Below, one piece after another: positions 23,843 through 35,760 of a stretch of DNA of 64,000 bases (position 1 is the stretch's first letter; each line of letters starts with the position of its first letter). The notes under the pieces are model-generated. The model searched no databases. It saw only the letters and a program-made list of their open reading frames with translations, and was not told where the DNA came from. The translations under genes were made by a program, and so were the position numbers. The DNA comes from Cinnamomum chago (Eukaryota > Streptophyta > Magnoliopsida > Laurales > Lauraceae): contig CP142461.1 of assembly GCA_038049695.1 (NCBI GenBank), positions 31,937,001-32,001,000 of the forward strand, in the 5' to 3' direction.

Positions 23843-24605
23843 GGGGAAATTCTATTTGCACCCACCTGTTTTGATGAGCCCACCCACATTTTAAAAAATA
23901 CTCAAAATACCCTCCTCTTCTCTCCTCTCCTCTCCTCTCCTCTCCCTCTCCTCTCCCTCTCCTTTCCTGTTCCTGCTCCGGCCACCTCCGCTTAACCCCA
24001 TCGCCACCGATCCCTCTCCTTCTCTCTATCTCTCGGCCCACCGCCGGTAGCCCCCGTCCCTCTCCCCTCTTTCTATTTTCCTCTATCCCCCTCGCCTGCC
24101 ATCGGCCCCTACCCAAAATCTCTTAACAGGTGCCGGCAGGGTGTGCCGCTATAGATGTGCTGGAACTCCCATTTTGTCCTTCTGCGCTAGCGGATTCGCA
24201 TTAAAGTTCAGTCGAGGGAAAATCGAGTCTGCACGGAAGCACGACACCAAGAACCCTCAGCCATTGTTGGTGTCGCTTGGTGTGAGAATCGCCCTCAGCT
24301 GGGCTATCGAGAGAGAGATGGGTCGGCAGCGGGGTCGAGCAGAGGTTGCCAGAGCAGGGAGAGGGAGAGGTGTAGTTCAAATTTCAACGCCATGCACAAA
24401 GGGGTGCACGGAGTTTCAACGCCGTGCACAGAAAGAGGCACGGCTAGGGAAAACCGTGCATATATCATGTGCACGACGTTTCATACCCGTGCACATGAGA
24501 TATGCATGGAATATGCATGGAATTTATAGGTATTTTCGTTATGGGTAAGTTTTTTTGAAAAAGGTAGGTATGCTCAGGAAAACCGGTGGTGTGTTCATAA
24601 TCACC
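23843..24605. mobile_element. nested non-autonomous MULE, 763 bp, inside the giant element's right end
   Basis: Starts GGGGAAATTCTATTTGCACC and ends ATAATCACC; read inward the right end is GGTGATTATGAACACACCAC, giving roughly 70-bp imperfect terminal inverted repeats (shared CCGGTTTT/CCTGTTTT, GAGC and AAAATACC blocks). It is flanked by a perfect 9-bp duplication, TTTATTGTC, at 23834-23842 and 24606-24614, as expected for Mutator. The interior holds a CCTCT-rich low-complexity tract (about 23925-23965) and a cluster of GTGCAC-containing repeats (about 24390-24500). It has no transposase. Confidence 0.85.
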
Positions 24606-24687
24606 TTTATTGTCGATATCGACAATACCAATATACATCTCAAAAAAATGAAAAGGGCCCAGAGGCCCCTTCCCGTCTCTAAAGTCC
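24606..24687 (-). repeat. right terminal inverted repeat of giant MULE
   Basis: Read on the minus strand this begins near GGACTTTAGAGACGGGAAGG, passes a T-run and reaches GGTATTGTCGATATC. It mirrors 11547-11628. The nested small MULE is inserted immediately inside it. Confidence 0.7.
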
Positions 24688-24785
24688 TACTGATGCTTAA
24701 TTCAATTATATGTAAAATTAATTAATTTTTTTTACTACAAGGAGAATTTGCATGCTTGTGTCTCTAATTAACAAGTGTTATAGGG

Positions 24786-24862
24786 TCCCCCCCCCCCCCC
24801 CCCCAAAAAAAAAAAAAAACACACACACAAAAGTGAACCCCCCGCCCGACACACACACACAA
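24786..24862 (+). repeat. poly-C / poly-A / (CA)n low-complexity junction
   Basis: An uninterrupted C run (about 18) is followed directly by an A run (about 16) and then short CA repeats, with a second CA repeat after a brief gap. Confidence 0.85.
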
Positions 24863-25416
24863 AAACAGTGCGTCATAGGACAAAGAGGGCCGAGAAACAG
24901 CCGGGGCCAAATATGTGAAATTAACTGTTGGGTTACATTACTTTAACTGTTTTATTTGAAAGGTCTTTGTGAAATGGACATTTATCATCTCATCATTTCG
25001 TACATATCTGGTCAATTAGGTCATAAGATTGATTAGGTATTATAATCTATGCATATTTTTTTCAGCGGTATGAAAACCGATGAAAAGTCTTTCTCATCTA
25101 ACAATCTATGTGCGTACAAGTTTATTACGAAGTAGGCCCCACAATATGAATTGTACTTAAACAGGTTGAACTTGATCAAATTCTCAATTCTTTCACATTA
25201 ACATAAATCAAAGGTTCTAGTTGTTGACCCTGGCCACCCATTCTCACACCCACCAATTTTCATTGGACGGGTCGGGTCAGGCCAAAGCTTATCTAAGCCC
25301 ACCCATTTAGCTATGGGTCCTAACATTCAAGCCTATACTCACCCCATGATGGGAGGGGACTTTTATTCTTTGTAGATTTTTATTGCTGTCATAGAGAAGA
25401 ATTCTGCATTAATTAC

Positions 25417-25932
25417 TAGGGTTACAAATGGGACGGTTTCGGATCGAAACCATAGTGGATTTTGGACATGTTTTTAAATAACGGTTTCGGATCCGATTTT
25501 GACTCGGAACCTGTTTTGCTTGTTCCAAATTTGGTTCTGGAACCGGGTCCACTTAAAGGATTAGAATCTAGTTCCAAAATCGATTATGTTTTCTCTTTAT
25601 CCTTCATTTTTTTTAAAATAAACATATCATTCAACTTATAACAGTATATTAACTTTATTACCTCCAATATTATATATAAAAAGTCAAGAAAAAAGTTGAT
25701 TTTGAGGTAAAATTTGCAATATCAAAGGCCCATATGCTAGGTCCCGAGTTTACGGGTCGGAACTTATATGGACCTGGAACTGGACTTGTTTATCAATTGG
25801 AACTTAAATTGGGTTTCGGACCCAGACCTGAACCCGTTTATGAATCGGAATATAAAATAGGTTCCAGACTCGATTTTTAACGGGTTAGAACTTCTGGGTA
25901 ATCGGAGAATCCGATACCCTTTTGCAACTCTA
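25417..25932. mobile_element. hAT family copy 2, 516 bp
   Basis: Begins TAGGGTTACAAATGGG and ends TTTGCAACTCTA, matching the termini of the 15975-16992 element, with the same GGTTCCGGAACC-type subterminal motifs. The flanks (TTAATTAC and TTTCTGAC) match at only 5 of 8 positions, so this is an older insertion or its ends are slightly misplaced. Confidence 0.75.
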
Positions 25933-26230
25933 TTTCTGACCCTTAGATGGTGCGTCAAAAATCCTTTCTATCCAAGCAAATTTGCTAAACTTATATTTTT
26001 TCTTTTATCATGAGGAAAATGCATCACATTGAATAATTGAAAAGAGTACGTATGTAAAATTAAAATAGTTTTCCTCTCCACCGCAGTCCTCGTGGCAAAA
26101 TTATACTCCTTGTATAAAGTAATAGGTGGGTCGGGTAAGGCCAGGCCTTTAACCATATATGTAGGCCCATCTCTTGATCAACTCTCCACCGTCCAAAGAT
26201 ATGTGGCTCCCACATCTGCTACGCAGAAAA

Positions 26231-26507
26231 TGACGTCAGCGTGTCGGAAAGCCAAAGCGCGAGGTCGGCTTCGAGAAAAAACAAACACGTTAGAGGGCTT
26301 CTAGTTCTGTCCAAAATCAAATGACGAAAATGCCCTCAATGTTCTCTCATTAAAAAATTCAATGTCAACGGCGTCTCGGTCAATACCGGCTTATGAAACG
26401 GATGGCGATTTGGTGATTTGAGGGTTGAAGCAGGGACAGTTTCGGGATGGTTGTTTTCGACGCCTGCGTTCTAAAAGTCACGCGGTGGGCGAATAAACCT
26501 CCACGTG
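26231..26507. promoter_or_regulatory. promoter-like patch with ACGT elements, no gene attached
   Basis: A TGACGTCA palindrome at 26231-26238 and a G-box (CACGTG) at 26502-26507 sit in a locally GC-richer stretch. Neither side shows a supported gene. This may be the relic of a promoter. Confidence 0.3.
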
Positions 26508-29351
26508 TCAGCACTCAAACCGCACAGACTACATGCGTGCTTACGTCTCCAAATCAGAGCCAGGATTGTTTGCTATGCTAGTCTGCCAGCAAACACAAGA
26601 GGGAGATGGAAATTCCTTCTCCTTCTCATGTCTCCACCTACTGATTTTGCTCCATATCAAATTGGATAACAAGACGCCTACACCCTCTTGAGCCTTGAGG
26701 CATGATTGGATGGTGTTTTATTTATTTATTTATTCTACTCTTTTTAAACCAAGTTGGGACTGCAACCCATTGAACACAAGTAAGTGGAAGAGCCCTCCGA
26801 TGAGGGAAAGAGACCTCAGGTGAGGAAAGGGGATGCAAGTATCATAGCCATCAATTTATCAGCCATCAAGGAGAAGCTTAGAGAGATTTCCAATCGCCTA
26901 ATTTTAACTTTGAGATGCCTACAAAAACATGAACCATGTACTTTAGCACCTCTCCTAACTAGTTAACCAGTACAAAAAGTAAAAAAAAAATTCTATAATA
27001 AGCAATTTAAAATAAAACATCATCATAATCCACTTATATTTTATTCTTTCTTCAAAATAATCTCTACTCCACTCAACTGCAGTAGTAAAGCCCCCAAATA
27101 GCTCTTAAGGAACCGCTTTTTTAATACCAAGTTAATAAGGATGGCATTGGCTTTTAAACCTTAGCCCAAACAAATTTATGCCATTATGCTTATCGTCATG
27201 AAAACCACATTATACTATATTAAAGATGAGGGTTTTGACTTTAATTTTGGCCTTTGGTTGGGATTTTGATAGTAAGTTATTTTTCTTTTTGATCTTGTCT
27301 CTCCTCACTTATCTTTTTCTCATTATCAAAACCCACTCATTACCACTCCCGACTTCTCTTTTTCTAATTTCAACCCAAACTCTACCATTTTCTTTCTTCT
27401 CCAATTCTCCTCTTTCATTTTTACACCACTGGCCGTTGGATTTACATAAATAGATATGTGGATTTTTTTAATATATGAATATTTAAATTGTAATGTTGGC
27501 TAGCTTTGTGCTAAGCTAGGATCATTATGCTAATTATGAATATTTCAATGCCATATTCGTGCTAAGCACGAGTTATTATGCCAGTCTTATTTATGGGAGA
27601 TCCGACGATGAACTCTAATTTTCCACACATCAATATTAAATGCCATATTCTTTTCTTTTTTGCCAATCCACTGGTAGCCCAAGAGTGAGTCATGTCCCTT
27701 TTTTATAGCTCCAACTAGGGATCAACTCGTGAGCTTGTTGGATAGGGACTTGGCGTATATACCATAGCACAAAAACTTAAAAAATGACCATATTCTTTGC
27801 ACTTTACATTTAATTAATTCATCCCTTCCATCCAATTTATCACATCCATCCGATTCACTCAAGTGCTTCTTAGCCTTTCTTTCTCATTTTCATGTACTTA
27901 GAATATTTTAATTCTTCATTATTTTATTTGCGAGTTCAAACTTCATGCATTAGTCTTTCATTCTATTTTATTTTTTCTCCCCCTCATTGGAGCCTTAGGT
28001 CTAATTCTTAATTATATTTATAGGCACATGGGCTAGGCCCTAATATAATTTCTGGCTTAACATTGGCGTGGGTGGACATATCTGTATCATAGACTCACTT
28101 TGACCTAACATATTCAACGTGAAGGACATAAATTTTACAAATGGGCTTGGAACAATCCTAGCTTTTAGACCGCAAGCTAGGATCTAGTCTGAATGTTAAG
28201 CTTGGTGCCTAAACAAGATGGAGCTTCAACTAGCTTTGACCTTGATTTTTTAATTAGTCCATAAACACCTCTATGTTTGAACTTCTTATGTTCACATCCT
28301 AATTCTGTCATTATATGTTGTTTCACACATCTTTGATTTAGCAAAATGAATTTCATTTACACATTGTTTGTTGGTTGCCCAACATTCAACTCCATGTAAT
28401 AATGAATCTGTCTAGTATAGTAATACCACAGTTGGATCATTGAAACTTGGTTGCCCAATATGTGGTTTCACTTAATATCTTATCATCTTTAACTCAACTT
28501 TGGCACCTTTATTTATTTATGACAAGGAACAGAGTAGGTATAACTTTCAGGTAACTCATGTAATCCAAATGCATAAATTACTGAATGCACATTTATGTAC
28601 ATACTGAGCTATAATGCACAAGATTCATATGTGCTATGTTTTAGAGATCTTTTTCAAATAAATAAGGGTTCATGCATTTAGATTTAAGATAAGGTAGCTT
28701 AACCTTTTAAGTGACTGTTTTTACCTTTTTAACCATCTATACATGCGTGGATTTATCACAAGTAGTTTTTTGTACAAGGGCGTGTAAGATTTTCAATCCA
28801 TGTTACCCGCATGTAACCTTAGATTAAAAAAATTCCACATGAAAAGACCCAAAAAATTGTTTATATTGTGCCAAAACAATGTTGATGTAGTCCAATTCTA
28901 TGAGGACAAAGAAAGAAAAAAGAATTTTCACCAACTTTTTCTTAAAACCAACTAATTAAGAATCAATAATAAGAATTTTTTTTTTGGTAAAAATCAATAA
29001 TAAGGATTTGAATACCACAAAGGGATAACTGAAAATGTGAGCTTTTCTTTTTACAAAATTGCCCATAGGTTGCAATATAATCCTATTTCACTCCCTCCTT
29101 TTGTTCTCTTCCTTTTTTAAAGGGAGCTCCTCTCCAACCCTCCTTTCTCAATCTCTCTTATCTCATGGAATAATGTTTCTCACCAGCGCCAAGCTCTTTC
29201 ACTCTCCTTCCTGCCACATCATATTTTCTTGGTTTGGTTTAAATATTGATCGACCTCATCTAACTCACTGCTAACTCCACTCTGGCTGATCTTTAAGATC
29301 ATAAATGCAATTGTTTGGATTTGATACATTACACAATCTTGACCCATTAAC

Positions 29352-29560
29352 TTTTTTTTTTCTTTTTTGCTCTTTTTTTTTTCTTTTTTTGGTGATGAGG
29401 GTGCTCGGCCTCTTCGAAAACCGACTATTCCCATAGGCACAGGCACGTGAAGTCCCTTCCTGCTCCGGACACGAAATAAGTTAAGGCTTTTGCCTCGACA
29501 AGTGGCCTCAGGTTTTGAGCAATGGTCCTAGCCAACTGTGCTATCCCTCGGAGAGTTATA
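29352..29560 (-). mobile_element. tRNA-derived SINE with poly-A tail and target duplication
   Basis: On the minus strand the head contains a perfect pol III A-box (TAGCACAGTTGG, plus-strand 29532-29543). The body is about 150 bp and the tail is A-rich with G interruptions (plus-strand T-runs at 29352-29390). Flanking ACCCATTA repeats lie at 29342-29349 and 29561-29568. A clear B-box is not evident. Confidence 0.75.
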
Positions 29561-29706
29561 ACCCATTACCTGATTGTGAGGTGTCCTACACATGTTAATC
29601 ATCACAATTATTAGATACAAGAGCAGAATCCTGATGTAATTCCACCAATATGATCACACTAATGGCAGTTGGATTTCTGCCATTTCAACTGTCAATGACA
29701 ATCATG

Positions 29707-29707
29707 T

Positions 29708-29738
<31 letters not shown>
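29707..29738 (+). repeat. (TA)n(TG)n compound microsatellite
   Basis: About ten TA units pass directly into about six TG units. Confidence 0.9.
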
Positions 29739-29930
29739 CTTACCTTAAGCACATGCTAAAATATAACGCTAGGAATTGATCCTAGCCCTTCCTCTCCTAT
29801 GGTTTATATGTCCAACACTCGAATGAAATTGATTGGTATCCTCATAATGCAATCCCCAAATGTAGAAACAACATAGATGCTATATTCCATACAAAAAAAT
29901 GTAAAAAAGTCTTTATTGGTGGTAGTTGAT

Positions 29931-30309
29931 TAGGGTTGTAAACAGGTCGGTTCTGGTCCGGATCTATGGTGGATCCAGAACCGTTAAGGAGGTGGAACCG
30001 GATCCGGACCCGGAACCGCTTCGAAATCGGTTTTTTGGCTTCAGAACCGAAATCGGAACCATATATGGGATGAGTCTGGATCCGGGTCCGGATTTATGTA
30101 GAGAATGATATTAAAAAAATATAGTTTTAGAAGATATTTTCTAAAATTGAGGTAATATGTCTGGTATCGGGTCTACAAGTCCAAACTAAGGTGGATTCAG
30201 ACCCAGACCCATTTACTTATCGAAACCTAAATAAAGATCAAATCCAATTTTTAATGGGTAGGAACCTCTGGGTAATTGAAGAATAGGATACCTATTTACC
30301 TCTCATTAA
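29931..30309. mobile_element. hAT family copy 3, degenerate
   Basis: Begins TAGGGTTGTAAACAGG with the same GGTCCGGATC/GGAACCGG subterminal motifs as the copies at 15975 and 25417. The right end is degenerate (TTTACCTCTCA). No clean 8-bp duplication was found. It ends about 480 bp upstream of the PP2C start codon, next to that gene's promoter. Confidence 0.65.
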
Positions 30310-30426
30310 CTAATGGAGTAGGAAAAATGAAGGGCAAGAGAATTAAAAAAAAAAAGGCTTTTTCATAGGTCAGGATGCAAGACTAACAAAGCAACCAAAC
30401 CGTAGACCGTACAGTCTCCAAGCGAA

Positions 30427-30791
30427 CACGTGCCGGTCTCAAAAACGACATTACCGGCTTCCACCTGTAACGCGCCAACCCCTCTCCTTCTCTTTCGTTC
30501 TTTTATGCCCTTTTTACGCGCCACTACAAATACTAATCCGACGCCTCTTTTTCCACGTTTTCTAGCTTTCTCTCTTTCTTTCTTCGTCTGCAACACGAAC
30601 CGCTCCAAACTCCAAAAAGATCAAAACCACAAACCCTAGATCAGAAATCCCCAATTCCGATTCACAAACAAACCCTAGTAAGAGAGAGATTTGGAACAAG
30701 AGCCCTTTTTTTTTGAAGGATAAACGCGTGGAATCTGAACCGTCCGATCTGGTTCCTTTCCTGTGATGACCGTTGGTTTGACGTGCGAGAG
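30427..30791 (+). promoter_or_regulatory. PP2C promoter and 5' leader
   Basis: A G-box (CACGTG) lies at 30427-30432. A CT-rich leader (TCTTTCTCTCTTTC-like, about 30560-30590) precedes the coding start. A weak TATA-like ACAAATA is near 30524. The transcription start is not determined. Confidence 0.4.
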
Positions 30792-33431
30792 ATGGTAGCC
30801 GGAGCAGATGTCTTTCACCAGAGCATCCCCGTCTTGGATGTTCAATACAGATGCAGCATCGCCAAAGGTAGCGATTTTCACAAGAGCGAAGAGATCGTCA
30901 GTGTTTCCGCTCCAATTAGGGCTTCGGAGTCGGTTTCTGTCGATTTCCCAACAGCCCAAGTGGTAAAAATCCTGTTTCTTGAATCATCTTTTGATGATCT
31001 GTGTGTTGAGAAATCAAGAAAATGAGTTTCTTTAATGATTTCTTTAGTATCTTTAGGATTTTTTTTATGTGAATTGATGATGTGATGGGTGTTGAGTTAG
31101 GGTTTTTAGGATGTGACTTCCCCTTTTTGGATGGGTGGGTTTGGGAGGTTGGGTAAAGATTAGATCTTGTTCTGGTTGTGTGGGTTTTCTTTGGAGGAGA
31201 TTTGAGATTTGATGGGGGTGTTTGTGGTGCTAGTTTTTCTTGGATCGGTGGATGAAAGTAGTTATTTTTATTTGATGTGAGATGGAGTAGATCATTTATA
31301 ATGAACTCACTCGTATGTTCTTTATATGCTTGGGATTTCAATGTGGAGGTTAATTTCCTTTCTCGTTTGAACTTTGATTGATTTTCTTGTGTTTCCTTTT
31401 TCTTTGAAGAGATTGGAGGTGGACTATGATCTGGGATTTGTAGTTTTAGTTGTGAAGATCTACCTGGGAATCTTTTTTCTTTCTTTTTATAGGGTATGAT
31501 TTTGTTGGAATGAATGTTAGTTGGTTATTGTTCTAGATGGAGAGATTGGTCTTTAATTAATGCGTACCAAAAGCTGGATGTTGTGGTAGATCATTAACCT
31601 TTGGATTGTGTAAGTGAATCATGTATGATGTAGAATTAACATCTTACTGCTCCCTTATGATTTGAGTAATTCTGTTCTTTTCTTACCCTTATGATTTGAT
31701 GTGTGTTGGCTGTGAATTTTGTGGGATGGATACTATGGGGTTCTTTGGTTTTTGATTACTTGTTGCTTTGTGAATTTTCTTGGGCATTGGTATACTTGGG
31801 TTTGTTGTTTACAATTTATTATGACTTTTGTTTGTATGGTTGATAATGTTTGAATAGTTGGTATCTACATAATGTGTTTATATGAGATAAAGATCATCTT
31901 TCTCAAGCAATTGACACAGACCAATAGAATTAAGGGGTTGCACACACAACTCTTTCACAACATGTCAACACTCACCAACCAAGTTATATTATAATGAGTC
32001 TTCCCAAACTCTTCCTTATCAATCCTATTCTGCTTAATGAAAATGGAGAAGGATCCTCAATTCAAATTTCTCTTTGTTTGTTCAGGATGTGAGTGGCCAT
32101 GATGCTGCCTTGTCAGATGACTCCCTGGAATCTTCAATTTGCCAACTTGTACCCGCCATTAGGTCAGGAAGCTTTTCTAACATTGGTCCTCGAAGATTCA
32201 TGGAGGATGAGCACATACGGATTGATGATCTTTCTTCTCAATTGGAGTCACTCCTCAAGTGCCCAACACCAAGTGCATTTTATGGGGTAATTACCGTAAT
32301 TTAGTCTGTTCACAAGCCCTTAAAGTCAGCATGCGAGTTTTTTTCCCCTCACTACTCAGTGACTGAAAGTATTTTGTTTCCATTTTCTACATGTAGGTGT
32401 TTGATGGTCATGGGGGCCCTGATGCAGCTGCATTCCTCAGAAAGAATGCACTTCGATTCTTCTTTGAAGATGCTGATTTCCCACAAGCTTTTGAGGTAGA
32501 CTATGCTTTCTTAAAAGAAGTGGAGAATTCTATCCGCAAAGCATTTCTACAAGCTGATCTTGCCTTGGCAGATGACTGTACCATTAGCAGTTCATCTGGG
32601 ACAACTGTGCTTACTGCTCTGATATTTGGAAGGTTGGTCTCTGCAAAAGCCATCTCTACTTTTTTACTCAATCTGTGGAGCTAGATTTCCTTGTTCTTTT
32701 TGCAGCTTCCATTTTTCATTTCCTTATTCATGTGAATGTGATTGTGGTATAAACAATGAAATTATCTTCTACAAGAACCAAACTAGAGATGCCTTCCTAT
32801 TGTTCACAGATCTTTCAACCTGTTTCTAATTTTTATCTGTATTTTTGTCCCATTTTGTTGCAGCCTGCTACTTGTAGCCAATGCAGGGGACTGCCGGGCT
32901 GTTCTCTGCCGGAAAGGTGAAGCAGTCGAGATGTCTCAAGACCACAGGCCAAGTTACGCAGCAGAGCGGAAGCGGATTGAGGAGTCTGGTGGGTATGTTG
33001 ATGATGGCTATCTCAATGGCGTCCTCTCTGTTACTAGAGCCTTAGGTGACTGGGACATGAAGCTCCCTAGAGGCTCCTCTTCACCCCTCATTGCAGAGCC
33101 CGAGTTCAGGCAGGTCACCCTCACAGAGGACGACGAGTTCCTTATAATTGGCTGTGATGGGATCTGGGATGTAATGTCCAGCCAACATGCAGTCAGTATC
33201 GTCCGCCGTGGATTGCGGCGTCATGACAACCCAGAGCAATCTGCCAGGGAACTCGTGATGGAGGCACTGAGGCTCAACACCTTTGACAACCTCACAGTCA
33301 TCATCATCTGTTTCTCCCCTGATCGAGATGGGGATTCACCCTCTCAGGAACTTCCCAAGTTGAGGTGTTGTAGCCTCTCTGCAGAGGCCCTATGTAGTCT
33401 GAAGACCTTGCTGGAAGATGAATGTAAATAA
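30792..33431 (+). CDS. protein phosphatase 2C (DBP1-like plant PP2C)
   Basis: Serine/threonine phosphatase of the PPM family, needing Mn/Mg. Exons 30792-30962, 32086-32286, 32397-32632 and 32864-33431 have GT..AG borders and join in frame to 391 aa. Start: ATG at 30792 gives the [20 protein letters not shown]-terminus; no ATG lies upstream in frame. Catalytic motifs in order: [10 protein letters not shown] (97-98 ED), VFDGHGG (125-131, metal ligand D127), [23 protein letters not shown] (about 208-217), [10 protein letters not shown] (D265), [14 protein letters not shown] (D301) and [11 protein letters not shown] (D344). All metal-binding residues are present, so an active enzyme is expected. 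Plant relatives act in stress and hormone signalling, but the substrate cannot be read here. Intron 1 is 1.1 kb. It lies tail to tail with the RPAP2 gene. Confidence 0.95.
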
Positions 33432-35760
33432 GTAGAACTAAACTACTGGTAGAGTATTTGAATCTCTGTTTGTGGCTGCTTCAGGTTTAGGGGATGTTGT
33501 AGTAGTGGGGGAAAATAGAAAGCAGCCGGCCAGTTTTGTAGGGGAAGATAATTGTGTTTGTTCGTTCTTTTGTTGCGTGTAGTAGTTTGACTTTGTGTAC
33601 ATACAAAGGACACGTGGGTGTTATCAGTTCCAGTCAATTCTTATTTGTATTTGATTGATTGGGTCTATGCTAGATTCATATCTTGTTCTGTAAATGTTGC
33701 TAGTATTTGATTTTGGTAATATATATTTATTATTCCAGATGAATTTTAGATATTTTCTAGTTGTGGCTGGTGGTAGAAATTTCTCAATAGCAGCTAGAGT
33801 AGTACTTGTAGGGCTGAAGAATTTGAACCCCACAATGACCTCATCTGAGATGTTAGAACTTGGAACGTTCTAGTAAGTTGGGGCTTGGGGGTATTAGTAT
33901 GTATTTGACTTGGAAAAAAAGGAACACTGAGTTGAATACGTGTTTCATGGCAATGTTAGGTGATGATGTTATAGGCTCTGTAGCGTTTTGCAGTAGAGAA
34001 ACATATGAGAAATATGACCGATATGATCTCTGCAGAACACGTGTTCTGAATATAGGTAGGTAGATGGGGGTGTGTTTTTTTAGATGAAGACTTTGTTACT
34101 CCTTTGTTGCATGGAAAAGGAAAGTACAAAAAAAAAAAAAGATCATGGTTGAGAAGTAATGTAGTTGACAGCCACAATATCTGGTGCATGACGAATGGTC
34201 TAATCCACCACCTGACATGGTGGGAGGGGCATGATTGCCATTTTCAACTGTTTGTTAGGTCGTAGGTGTGAAGTAATAAGGGATGTTAATGAGCATGCAA
34301 TAATCCAAAAGGCCAGAGAAATTTGGATTTGGATTGTAGGAGAAGAAACTTGGATTTGAAATTGAAGCCCATCTGTATGCTAGAACGGATCTGTTCTGAG
34401 GCCCACGGCCGTCCAACTTGTCATCTTGGATCCAATCAAGAAACAGAATTTGTCTTTTAGATGAGTTGTGTATATGGATACAACATGAAGGATCTGTCCT
34501 GTTTCTGTTCATATATAAGGCATCTGATAAAAGAGAGGTGGATATGAACCCGTCCATATGTTTGTGTGTGAAAAAGAGAGAGATGACTGCAGACTTTATG
34601 TGAATGGCTGCGGCGCTGCGCCTTTCAATTCACGCAAAGGGTTTTCTTCCTATTTTTGCCATCAACACGATTATATAGTGATTAGGAAGGAACCATCAAA
34701 GGTGCGAACATGTCCTCCACCCTCCAATCACCTTCCTACTAGCCCTTTCAGAGTCACAATTCTATTTCTAAGATTTCACTTGCTATTTCAACTTTAATTC
34801 TATGGTAAAACTCTCAAATATACACTAACCAGTCTACTAATAACTCCCATCTTCGTCCATAAAGAGTGCAAAAATTGGCCAAATGTAGCAACCATGAAAG
34901 ACTTTGATGCGCATTGCCAACAGAACTAGGCGGCCGAACACCACAAATGGCACTTTAAGGAGACGTCTGTACTACCACCTTAGAAAAAAGGTCTACGGTT
35001 TCTTTGAGCCCCTGGCACTTCAGAATCTATATCCTTGTCCAACCATCCCTTCGCAAAAAGGCCAAAATTAAGCATCACATGAGGTAGTAAGCAACTACTT
35101 TGCTTGAAGCCTCGGTTCCTACATGTATATTTTAGAAAACCCATGTGCATTGGGAATACCATTGTGTTGGTAAAAAGCATCCCCTTAAACCAGGTAAACT
35201 ATGGTTCCAGAAAATAAAAATAAGGAATAACTCCAACAAAAGACGGTGAGCCCAAATACAAATCCAAAATTTGATTTACATTGTCTAAACTATCAATCAA
35301 AACATCCAAATAATGAAATATACAATCCGCTCCCCAAAATAAATTTATTAAACACAATGCACTGTTCCCATACTAGTCAACATTTAATACAATGATTCTC
35401 TGATTTCAGCATGCTACATGTCCTAAACTACCTTGTTTATGTTATGAGCCTACAAGAAACAATGCTCAGTGATGATAGTGTACTTACCATCCCAAACAAT
35501 CCATTCCAAAAACCCATTGGGTACTGTTGATATTTGCACGATTGCCAGTAATTTTTCTTTTTCGTTTTTTTTTTTTCAACCATGGTTTTGGAAGACATTC
35601 ACTACTGAAAATGAAGCATACATACTATGTCTTTTTCAGTTTTTCCCCCCTAAATGGTAACCAACAAGTGTGTTAGTATGCAATGTCTGTCTCCATTACA
35701 TGGTATCAGGCAAACATGGTACTCATATCTTGCTAAAATTCAGTAGTAGAGACAGTTTCC
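33432..35760. other. intergenic between PP2C and RPAP2 3' ends
   Basis: Contains the PP2C 3' UTR and, at the far side, the RPAP2 3' UTR. Two short poly-A/poly-T runs occur (about 34129 and 35560). No coding frame shows a recognisable motif. Confidence 0.5.

Larger units (their letters stand above)
11547..24687. mobile_element. giant composite Mutator-like element (MULE), about 13.1 kb
   Basis: The left end carries TTTAGAGACGGGAGGGG, then a T-run, then GATATTGTCGATATC. The right end, read on the opposite strand, carries TTTAGAGACGGGAAGGGG, then a T-run, then GGTATTGTCGATATC at matching spacing, so the two form a terminal inverted repeat of at least about 75 bp. Inside are a degenerate mudrA-type transposase (+), a degenerate plant-mobile-domain/Ulp1 gene (-), a 98-bp tandem array, host-gene fragments and two nested elements. 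MULEs carrying Ulp1-like genes and MULEs carrying host fragments (Pack-MULEs) are known classes; both in one copy is an inference from the bounding repeats. I could not identify a clear 9-bp target duplication outside the ends. Confidence 0.7.
24688..29351. other. gene-free stretch between giant MULE and SINE
   Basis: No supported gene. Contents I can name are a poly-C/poly-A/(CA)n junction at about 24786-24830, an hAT remnant at 25417-25932, and a promoter-like patch at 26230-26510 with no gene attached. The remainder is AT-rich with no recognisable coding motif. Confidence 0.5.
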
